This document shows, one piece after another, positions 58,528 through 64,000 of a DNA stretch of 64,000 nt. The stretch is from Faecalimicrobium dakarense. GTDB lineage: Bacteria; Bacillota; Clostridia; Peptostreptococcales; Peptostreptococcaceae. The notes beneath the pieces are model-generated. The model made no database searches and had not been told where the DNA came from. It worked only from the letters and a program-made list of their open reading frames with translations. Each line of letters begins with the position of its first letter. The stretch's first letter is position 1. The translations under genes were made by a program, and so were the position numbers. Location of the stretch: the NCBI RefSeq assembly GCF_000499525.1, contig NZ_HG529431.1, positions 1-64,000 of the forward strand, read 5' to 3'.

Positions 58528-59145
58528 TTATTTATTTACTAGAGGAATTATTATTACTTGCTTACCATTATCTCCACCAGTCCCTGTTGTAACAAATACT
58601 TTAGTTCCATCGCTATCTGCTGTAGCTGATTCTTCTAATCCTAAGTCTTTAGCTAATTTATCGATTCCATTAGCACTTATGTTTGTATTTGAATCCTTAG
58701 TTACCATTTTTAAGTACAATCTAGATGGAGATTTTACAATTGTTTGACCTGTAGCATCTCCAGTCGCATTTGTTAGTTCATAATATCCTTCATATGGGAA
58801 TGATAAACCTTCTAATTCAGAAAGTAGTGCCTTTGTTCCGGCATTTTTTTTATCATTTAACGCTGGAGCGTACGTTGGTTTTAATTGGACTGATTTTTCA
58901 TCATTTGGTATATTTGTTGCATCTCCAGCTGTTGGATCATCCATTGGATACTCTGAGTTATCCGCATAATACGATAACACTGCACTTCTTATTGCACTCA
59001 TATCAGACTCTAAATCTGCTACTTTACCTTTTTCTATATTCTTAAATAGCGCTGGTACTGCTACTACTGCTAGTATTCCAATTATCGCTATTACTACTAA
59101 TAATTCTACTAGTGTAAATCCCTTATTATTTTTCTTTTTAAACAT
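58528..59145 (-). CDS. Type IV pilin (fourth of the array)
   Basis: A 205-residue pilin: leader MFKKKNNKG then FTLVELLVVIAIIGILAVVAVP, so PilD would cut after Gly9 leaving Phe, with Glu at +5. The extracellular domain has a likely D-region and no cysteines. It is nearest to pilB and most like PilA1 of C. difficile in leader and helix. Highly similar leaders in pilins at 59220 and here suggest recent duplication. The mRNA is followed by a hairpin before pilB. Confidence 0.92.
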   Translation of the reverse strand: MFKKKNNKGFTLVELLVVIAIIGILAVVAVPALFKNIEKGKVADLESDMSAIRSAVLSYYADNSEYPMDDPTAGDATNIPNDEKSVQLKPTYAPALNDKKNAGTKALLSELEGLSFPYEGYYELTNATGDATGQTIVKSPSRLYLKMVTKDSNTNISANGIDKLAKDLGLEESATADSDGTKVFVTTGTGGDNGKQVIIIPLVNK

Positions 59146-59219
59146 TCTAAATCCCCCTTATCTATATAGTATCTTTTTATAATTTAACTTACTTTATATA
59201 TAAATATATTATAATGCTA

Positions 59220-59726
59220 TTACTTATTTACTATTAAATCTATAACTAAATATGTCGCTTCACTTTCTCCTGATGGTGTTAATAATTTATCTCCTAAATC
59301 TTTTCTCAACTTCTTTACACCTTCAGCACTTATTTTCTTCATATCTGAAGAGCTATTTTTTCCTATTGTAAGTTGTAATTTCTCTCCTACCTTTTTACTT
59401 GGAGTATCAGCATCCATTATATCTACTTTACTTAATGAATAAGTTCCTTCAAATGGTTTACTTAATCCTTCTAATTCTTTATCTATCAGTTCAGTTCCTC
59501 CACTCCCAGTAACTGGTCCTTCTGGATATGATGATGTATCTGAATATACTGATAATGATGCACTTCTTATTGAACTTATATCTGCCTCTAAGTCTGCCAC
59601 TTTACCTTTTTCTATATTTTTAAATAATGCTGGTACTGCTACTACTGCTAATATTCCTATTATCGCTATTACTACTAATAACTCTACTAACGTAAACCCC
59701 TTATTATCCTTCTTCTTACTAAACAT
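59220..59726 (-). CDS. Type IV pilin (third of the array)
   Basis: A 168-residue pilin with leader MFSKKKDNKG then FTLVELLVVIAIIGILAVVAVPAL, Glu at +5. It is very close to the next pilin over the first 55 residues and different beyond, as expected for duplicated pilin genes whose surface domains have diverged. It ends in VIDLIVNK. The AAAGGAGAGAG ribosome binding site is strong. Confidence 0.92.
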   Translation of the reverse strand: MFSKKKDNKGFTLVELLVVIAIIGILAVVAVPALFKNIEKGKVADLEADISSIRSASLSVYSDTSSYPEGPVTGSGGTELIDKELEGLSKPFEGTYSLSKVDIMDADTPSKKVGEKLQLTIGKNSSSDMKKISAEGVKKLRKDLGDKLLTPSGESEATYLVIDLIVNK

Positions 59727-59794
59727 TTACCTCTCTCCTTTTTATATTAATTTAAATTTCCTGTAGCCTTTAATATACAGCCTTTTCATTAAAA

Positions 59795-59850
59795 TGATGA
59801 TGTTTCTAATATTCCTATTATTGCTACTACTAACATTCATCTTTTGCTAC
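59795..59850 (-). pseudogene. Remnant of a pilin leader region
   Basis: On the minus strand TTAGTAGTAGCAATAATAGG and the following ATATTAG encode LVVAIIGIL, the conserved start of a pilin helix (LVVIAIIGILAVVA in the neighbours). It reads MLVVAIIGIL then ETSSF and stop, with no leader, Glu at +5 or domain. It lies between two intact pilins. I read it as the residue of a degraded pilin copy; coincidence is possible given the short length. Confidence 0.5.
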
Positions 59851-59895
59851 TTCTCTTCCTCATACTTAACTTATTATTAATCTATAATTTATATA

Positions 59896-60468
59896 TTATT
59901 GAGATATTAAGCCAATATAAATCTCATTACCCTTTTCACTAAATTCTTTACCTGATATATAAACTCTTTCATATCCAATATCTCTAGCTAATTTTTCTAA
60001 TTGTTTTAATGTTATTTTAGGCTGATCAATAGGAATATTATTATCCCATTTTTCAGCCCTAAGTAAAAGCGCCATTTTATAGTCATCCTTTACATATTTA
60101 TATTCGCTTAAATTTCCATTTTTATCAATTTTATAACCACCAAAGGGAAGATTTTCTCCTCTATTTTCATTCTTACCTTCAACTTCTATATAATATCTTC
60201 CACCTATTGGACTTATTTCATCTATACCTTCCATATAATTTTCTATCTTATCTAAATCCCCAAACCCTCTATTCAACTCTCCATTTTCCGCATAATCTAA
60301 TAAAACTGCACTTTTGATTGCGCTTATATCTCCTTCTAAATCTGCTATTTTTGATTTAGCTATATTCTTAAATAACGCAGGAACTGCTACTACTGCTATT
60401 ATCCCTATTATTGCTATTGCTACTAATAATTCTACCAATGTAAACCCTTTGCTGTTTCTATTCCTCAA
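59896..60468 (-). CDS. Type IV pilin (second of the array), riboswitch-controlled
   Basis: A pilin of about 190 residues: leader MRNRNSKG then FTLVELLVAIAIIGIIAVVAVPALF, Glu at +5. The frame is open from GTG at 60477, but GAGGTGG suggests the TTG near 60468 as start, giving a leader like the other pilins. The surface domain has no close similarity to the other pilins and no cysteines. It is preceded by its own c-di-GMP-II riboswitch and terminator (60521-60636). Confidence 0.88.
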   Translation of the reverse strand: MRNRNSKGFTLVELLVAIAIIGIIAVVAVPALFKNIAKSKIADLEGDISAIKSAVLLDYAENGELNRGFGDLDKIENYMEGIDEISPIGGRYYIEVEGKNENRGENLPFGGYKIDKNGNLSEYKYVKDDYKMALLLRAEKWDNNIPIDQPKITLKQLEKLARDIGYERVYISGKEFSEKGNEIYIGLISQ

Positions 60469-60520
60469 CAAAACCACCTCATATTTATATTAATATATTT
60501 GTTTATGAATTAATTTTAAG

Positions 60521-60564
60521 CATAAGAAATGACTATACTTCAATACTGACAATTGAATATAGTC
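60521..60564 (-). terminator. Riboswitch-controlled terminator B
   Basis: GACTATATTCAATT and AATTG-like complement form the stem GACTATATTCAAT/ATTGAAGTATAGTC (one G-T pair, one bulge), followed on the minus strand by ATTTCTT. Its 5' arm overlaps the P1 helix of riboswitch B. The T run is weaker than in copy A. Confidence 0.8.
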
Positions 60565-60636
60565 GTCGGTTGCGCTACTGATTCCATACATTCAAAGCGC
60601 CAATATAAAGGATATATTTCCTTATCTCTATATACC
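60560..60636 (-). ncRNA. c-di-GMP-II riboswitch B
   Basis: On the minus strand, reading toward lower positions, the aptamer contains ATATAGAG, a purine-rich bulge, GGCGC, a stem-loop, and CAGTAGCGCAACCGACGAC. The last part matches the conserved GUAGUGCAACCGAC core of the Clostridium acetobutylicum c-di-GMP-II aptamer, and GCGC pairs with GCGC. P1 (ATATAG with CTATAT) shares CTATAT with the 5' arm of terminator B, so ligand binding should prevent termination and turn on the pilin downstream. A TATAAT -10 hexamer lies at 60640-60645. Confidence 0.88.
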
Positions 60637-60691
60637 GTAATTATAACTTTATACAATTTATCTTATCGATATTATCCATCTTTTCATTTTA

Positions 60692-61270
60692 TTAATTTTT
60701 TATATCATCTATTAATTTAAATCCAACAATAGGATTTTCTGTTATATCTGAAAGTTTACTTATAACAATAAATTTAATCCCATCAAATTGGAATATTATA
60801 TTTTCTCCAAAATCTTTATATAATTTTTCTATAAAGCTTTTTTTAGTATTAATTAATTTATCATTGTCATAACACTCTATACTTGAACCATGAATTTCTT
60901 TATCATTTCCACACCAACAATTTTCATTTTTTAGACCTACTACTAGGTATAAAGATCCACTTCCACCTCCAGCTACATCTGAAGTTATCAATGAGTATTT
61001 ACCATTACCTATAGGTGATTTTTTAGGGATATATTCTAGATAGTCACTTAATACATCTAATGATCCCTGAGGTGGCAAACTTGTATACTCAGCATAATAT
61101 TGTAAAGCTGCTTGTTTTATTGAAGTATAATCTGACTCTAATTCGATAAGTTTAGCTTTATTTATATTCTTAACAAGCGCTGGTAACGCTACCACTGCTA
61201 ATATACCTATTATTGCTATTACTATTAGAAGCTCTACTAAGGTAAATCCTTTGATATTTTTATACCTCAT
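60692..61270 (-). CDS. Type IV pilin (first of the array), cysteine-bearing, riboswitch-controlled
   Basis: A 192-residue pilin: leader MRYKNIKG then FTLVELLIVIAIIGILAVVALPAL, Glu at +5. The surface domain contains three cysteines in NCWCGND and IECYD, unlike the other three pilins, so a disulphide or metal site is possible. It is first in the array, preceded by riboswitch A, which itself has a strong promoter. The ribosome binding site is GGAGGGATGC. It has no close match to the following pilins beyond the leader and helix. Confidence 0.92.
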   Translation of the reverse strand: MRYKNIKGFTLVELLIVIAIIGILAVVALPALVKNINKAKLIELESDYTSIKQAALQYYAEYTSLPPQGSLDVLSDYLEYIPKKSPIGNGKYSLITSDVAGGGSGSLYLVVGLKNENCWCGNDKEIHGSSIECYDNDKLINTKKSFIEKLYKDFGENIIFQFDGIKFIVISKLSDITENPIVGFKLIDDIKN

Positions 61271-61330
61271 TGCATCCCTCCCATACTCTGCCTTATGTCC
61301 TAATTTTTTACTTTCTTAATAAATTAGGAC

Positions 61331-61374
61331 ATAAAAAATGACTATACTTCAATGATAGTGAATTGAATATAGTC
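61331..61374 (-). terminator. Riboswitch-controlled terminator A
   Basis: GACTATATTCAATT pairs with the complementary ATTGAAGTATAGTC across CACTATC, followed on the minus strand by ATTTTTTAT. The 5' arm shares CTATAT with P1 of riboswitch A. The T run is stronger than in copy B. Confidence 0.88.
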
Positions 61375-61446
61375 GTCGGTTGCGCTACTAACTCCATACA
61401 TCCAAAGCGCCCATATACTGGATGTACTTCTTTGTTACTCTATATA
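61366..61446 (-). ncRNA. c-di-GMP-II riboswitch A
   Basis: On the minus strand the aptamer reads ATATAGAGTAACAAAG, then GGGCGC, a stem-loop, and TTAGTAGCGCAACCGACG, which closely follows the C. acetobutylicum c-di-GMP-II aptamer (GGGCAC ... GAGUUAGUAGUGCAACCGAC). GCGC pairs with GCGC, and P1 (ATATAG with CTATAT) overlaps terminator A. The bound form should let transcription continue, an ON switch. C. difficile has one such switch before pilA1; here there are two. Confidence 0.92.
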
Positions 61447-61464
61447 AAAATTATACTTTAGTAT

Positions 61465-61494
61465 ATTATACTTTAGTGTAATATAACCAGTCAA
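61465..61494 (-). promoter_or_regulatory. Sigma-A promoter of riboswitch A and the pilin array
   Basis: On the minus strand TTGACT (61489-61494) and a perfect TATAAT (61465-61470) are 18 bases apart and lie just upstream of the riboswitch A aptamer. A second TATAAT copy, within a repeated ACTAAAGTATAAT unit, lies at 61450-61455. Confidence 0.8.
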
Positions 61495-61539
61495 CATAAG
61501 TTGGTAAATTTTTCAAATTAAAATTTCCTGTAAATAATA

Positions 61540-61573
61540 AATGCACCTACATTATAAAAATGAGGTGCATTTT
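61540..61573 (-). terminator. Weak intrinsic terminator after prs
   Basis: AATGCACCTCATT and AATGTAGGTGCATT pair with one mismatch across TTTATA, followed by TATTATTT. It lies just before the pilin promoter. Confidence 0.7.
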
Positions 61574-61578
61574 GTTAG

Positions 61579-62529
61579 TTAGAATAATACACTAACAGAT
61601 TCGTTAGCAAATATTTTCTTTATAGCATTTCCAAATAATGGAGCTACTGTTTTAACTTTTATCTTATCTATTTTCTTTTCTTCTGAAAGTTGTATAGTAT
61701 CAAGTACGATTAATTCATTTATTGCTGAATTATCTATTCTTTCTATAGCTGGACCTGATAATACACCATGAGTACAACAAGCGTAAACTTCTTTAGCACC
61801 GAATTCTTTAAGAGCATTTGCAGCATTTACTATTGTTCCTGCTGTATCTATCATATCATCTAATAATATAACATTTTTGCCTTTAACTTCTCCGATTATA
61901 TTCATTACTTCACATACGTTAGCTTTAGGTCTTCTCTTGTCTATTATAGCTATTGGAACTTCTCCATTTAAGCTATTAGCAAACTTTCTTGATCTAGCAA
62001 CACTTCCTAAGTCTGGAGAAACTACTACTAAATCTTCTATGTTCTTCTCATTGAAGTAATCAGCTAATATGTTTCCACCTTGTAAATGATCTAATGGTAT
62101 ATCAAAGTATCCTTGAATTTGTGCAGCATGTAAATCCATAGTTAATACTCTGTCTGCCCCAGCAGCTGTTATAAGGTTAGCAACTAACTTAGCTGTGATT
62201 GGATCTCTTGATTTCGCTTTTCTGTCTTGTCTAGCATATCCGTAGTATGGTATAACCGCTGTTATTCTACCAGCTGATGCTCTTCTTAATGCATCTATCA
62301 TTATTAATAGTTCCATTAAGTTATCATTTACTGGACTGTTAGTAGATTGAACTACGAAAACATCGCACCCTCTTACTGTTTCGTTCATGTTTAAACATAT
62401 TTCACCATCACTAAATGTACCGACTTCACAATCTGATACTGGTACACCTATAAAATCAGCAATTTTTGCTGCTAATTCCTTAGATGAATTTCCTGCAAGT
62501 ATTTTGATTTCGCTTCCGCTAGTATTCAT
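61579..62529 (-). CDS. prs: Ribose-phosphate diphosphokinase (PRPP synthetase)
   Basis: Makes PRPP from ribose-5-phosphate and ATP for nucleotide, His and Trp synthesis. At 316 residues it is full length. [15 protein letters not shown] marks the catalytic flexible loop region, and [18 protein letters not shown] is the PRPP-binding motif. It is 84 bases downstream of glmU in the conserved glmU-prs order. It ends before the T4P cluster. Confidence 0.97.
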   Translation of the reverse strand: MNTSGSEIKILAGNSSKELAAKIADFIGVPVSDCEVGTFSDGEICLNMNETVRGCDVFVVQSTNSPVNDNLMELLIMIDALRRASAGRITAVIPYYGYARQDRKAKSRDPITAKLVANLITAAGADRVLTMDLHAAQIQGYFDIPLDHLQGGNILADYFNEKNIEDLVVVSPDLGSVARSRKFANSLNGEVPIAIIDKRRPKANVCEVMNIIGEVKGKNVILLDDMIDTAGTIVNAANALKEFGAKEVYACCTHGVLSGPAIERIDNSAINELIVLDTIQLSEEKKIDKIKVKTVAPLFGNAIKKIFANESVSVLF

Positions 62530-62612
62530 TGGTATCCTCCCGAAAATTTAAAAACTATGATATATTTATTAATAAATTTTAGGCTAATCTTTAGTCTAAA
62601 ATAATTAGCTAA

Positions 62613-63986
62613 TTATTTGTTATCTTTTGAGTCTTTCTTTTCTACCCAACCTGTCTTTACTACCTGTTTTTGTCTTGCTATTGCTAATGCTCCTTGTGGA
62701 ACATCATCAGTTATAGTAGATCCTGTAGCAATATACCCTTTTTCTTCTACAGTTACAGGCGCAACTAGGTTAGAATTTGATCCTACAAATGCTCCATCTT
62801 TTACTACTGATTTGAATTTATTTTTACCATCGTAGTTTACAAACACTACTCCACAACCTATGTTTACATTTTTACCAACATGGGCATCCCCTATATAAGA
62901 AAGATGTGACGCTTTGGAGTTATCTTCTATAGTAGCATTTTTAACCTCTACAAAATCTCCTATTTTAACATTATTGCCTATATTACTTTTTGGTCTTAGA
63001 TATGCATATGGACCTACTGTAGTATTTTCTCCAACTGTACTATCTATTATTGTTGAACTTTCTACTTCTGTATAGTCTCCTATTGTAGAATTTGTTATAC
63101 TAGAATTCATTCCTATTATACAACTTGAACCTATTTTTGTATTTCCTTTTAGCATAGCTCCAGGATATACTATTGTATCATTTCCTATTTCAACATCTGA
63201 TTCTATATAAGTTGAATTAACATCTATTATAGTAACTCCATTTACCATATGAGATTCATTTATTCTTCTTCTCATTATTTCTTCAGCTTTTGATAGTTCT
63301 ACCCTTGAGTTAACCCCCATAAGTTCTTCTATTGTTGAACCATTATAAGCTCCTACTTTTTGACCTTTATCTCTCATTATCTTTATAGTATCTGTTAAAT
63401 AGTATTCTCCTTGAGCATTATTATTATCTAATAAATCTAATGACTCTCTTAAGCTCTTTCCGTCAAAACAATAAATTCCCGAATTTATTTCTTTTGCTTT
63501 CTTCTCTTCTTCATTAGCATCTTTTTGCTCTACTATTTTTAATAAATCTTCATTCTCGTCTCTTATTATTCTTCCGTATCCTGTTGGGTTTTCAACTTTC
63601 GTTGTAAGAACTGTTGCATGATATTGATTTTCTATATGATAATCAAATAGTCTTTTTAAAGTTTCTTCTTTCACTAGAGGTGTATCTCCACAAAGAACTA
63701 CTATTGTGTCATTATCATTTATATATTCTTTCGCCATTAAAACAGCATGACCAGTACCTAATTGTTCTGTTTGCATTGCTATCATACTATCTTGCGGTAT
63801 TTGAGTTTTTACAGTTTCTGATCCGTGTCCTAATATTACAACCACATCTTCGACACCAGATTTTTTAGAAACATCTATTACGTGGTTTACCATTTCTTTA
63901 CCACATACTTTATGTACAACTTTTGGATGTTTAGACTTCATTCTCGTACCTTTGCCTGCAGCAAGGATTATAGCTTTAAAGTTCAT
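62613..63986 (-). CDS. glmU: Bifunctional GlmU (GlcN-1-P acetyltransferase / GlcNAc-1-P uridyltransferase)
   Basis: Makes UDP-GlcNAc for peptidoglycan. The N-terminal uridyltransferase domain has AIILAAGKGTRMKSKHPKV and the C-terminal acetyltransferase is a left-handed beta helix of hexapeptide repeats (NVKIGDFVEVKNATI, GDAHVGKNVNIGCGVV). It is 457 residues, complete. The ATG at 63984-63986 has GGAGTGGAGAT upstream. It is followed by prs. Confidence 0.97.
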   Translation of the reverse strand: MNFKAIILAAGKGTRMKSKHPKVVHKVCGKEMVNHVIDVSKKSGVEDVVVILGHGSETVKTQIPQDSMIAMQTEQLGTGHAVLMAKEYINDNDTIVVLCGDTPLVKEETLKRLFDYHIENQYHATVLTTKVENPTGYGRIIRDENEDLLKIVEQKDANEEEKKAKEINSGIYCFDGKSLRESLDLLDNNNAQGEYYLTDTIKIMRDKGQKVGAYNGSTIEELMGVNSRVELSKAEEIMRRRINESHMVNGVTIIDVNSTYIESDVEIGNDTIVYPGAMLKGNTKIGSSCIIGMNSSITNSTIGDYTEVESSTIIDSTVGENTTVGPYAYLRPKSNIGNNVKIGDFVEVKNATIEDNSKASHLSYIGDAHVGKNVNIGCGVVFVNYDGKNKFKSVVKDGAFVGSNSNLVAPVTVEEKGYIATGSTITDDVPQGALAIARQKQVVKTGWVEKKDSKDNK

Positions 63987-64000
63987 ATCTCCACTCCATT

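Noticed and set aside
58528-61270. Repetitive pilin leaders as a CRISPR or tandem repeat
   Set aside because: The repeats are long, coding and about 0.6-0.7 kb apart; they are the conserved pilin N termini.

Overview
The window is low-GC, AT-rich DNA from an endospore-forming Firmicute. Gene order (yabP-yabQ-divIC-spoIIE, spoVT-spoVB, acpS-ydcC-alr-mazEF, tdk-rpmE-rho, prfA-prmC, upp-rpiB-atp) and a complete type IV pilus (T4P) cluster beside prs-glmU match the Clostridioides/Paraclostridium/Paeniclostridium/Romboutsia group (Peptostreptococcaceae). I cannot name the species from sequence alone. Nearly every gene is on the minus strand; only a 65-residue hypothetical (295-492) and the 5-formyltetrahydrofolate cyclo-ligase (2169-2741) are on plus. 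I saw no tRNA, rRNA, insertion sequence, prophage or CRISPR array. Tandem strong promoters at 20-129 point out of the left edge, probably into an rRNA operon.

Layout. 1-8 kb: a membrane S41 protease, folate enzyme, Lon-like AAA protease, PrcB-like protein and a two-subunit transketolase. 8-11.4 kb: MazF/MazE toxin-antitoxin, alanine racemase, YdcC-like lipoprotein, CBS protein and AcpS. 11.5-18.4 kb: the whole F-type ATP synthase operon, with a c subunit carrying Na+-type ligands and a short epsilon subunit. 18.8-30.3 kb: nucleotide salvage and translation-linked genes (upp, rpiB, Sua5, ZIP transporter, prfA, prmC, yqhQ, tdk, rpmE, rho), glpX and galU. 30.4-46.9 kb: secreted PepF-like peptidase and the conserved sporulation/division block (spoIIE, ppx, divIC, yabQ, yabP, rqcP, hup, mazG, spoVB, spoVT, prsA, mfd, pth). 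46.9-61.3 kb: the T4P cluster. 61.6-64 kb: prs and glmU.

The T4P cluster reads from right to left: four major-type pilins, PilB, PilC, a PilM-PilN fusion, PilO, minor pilins, PilT, another large pilin-like protein and two prepilin peptidases. The first two pilin genes are each preceded by a c-di-GMP-II riboswitch whose P1 helix overlaps the 5' arm of a terminator, so both should be ON switches. PilB also carries an MshEN-type N-terminal domain, so c-di-GMP probably acts on both pilin supply and the extension motor. Hairpins after the pilins and in mid-operon could set the ratio of pilin to machinery.

Three genes that should be intact (pilB, galU, mfd) are broken by single-base differences in A/T homopolymers, four events in all. 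This pattern is typical of sequencing or assembly error, so I treat them as probably intact genes. Other notable points are a cluster of DnaA boxes between spoIIE and pepF, hairpins that bury the ribosome binding sites of pepF and spoIIE, an N/Q/R-rich prion-like segment in Rho, and a degenerate pilin fragment inside the pilin array.
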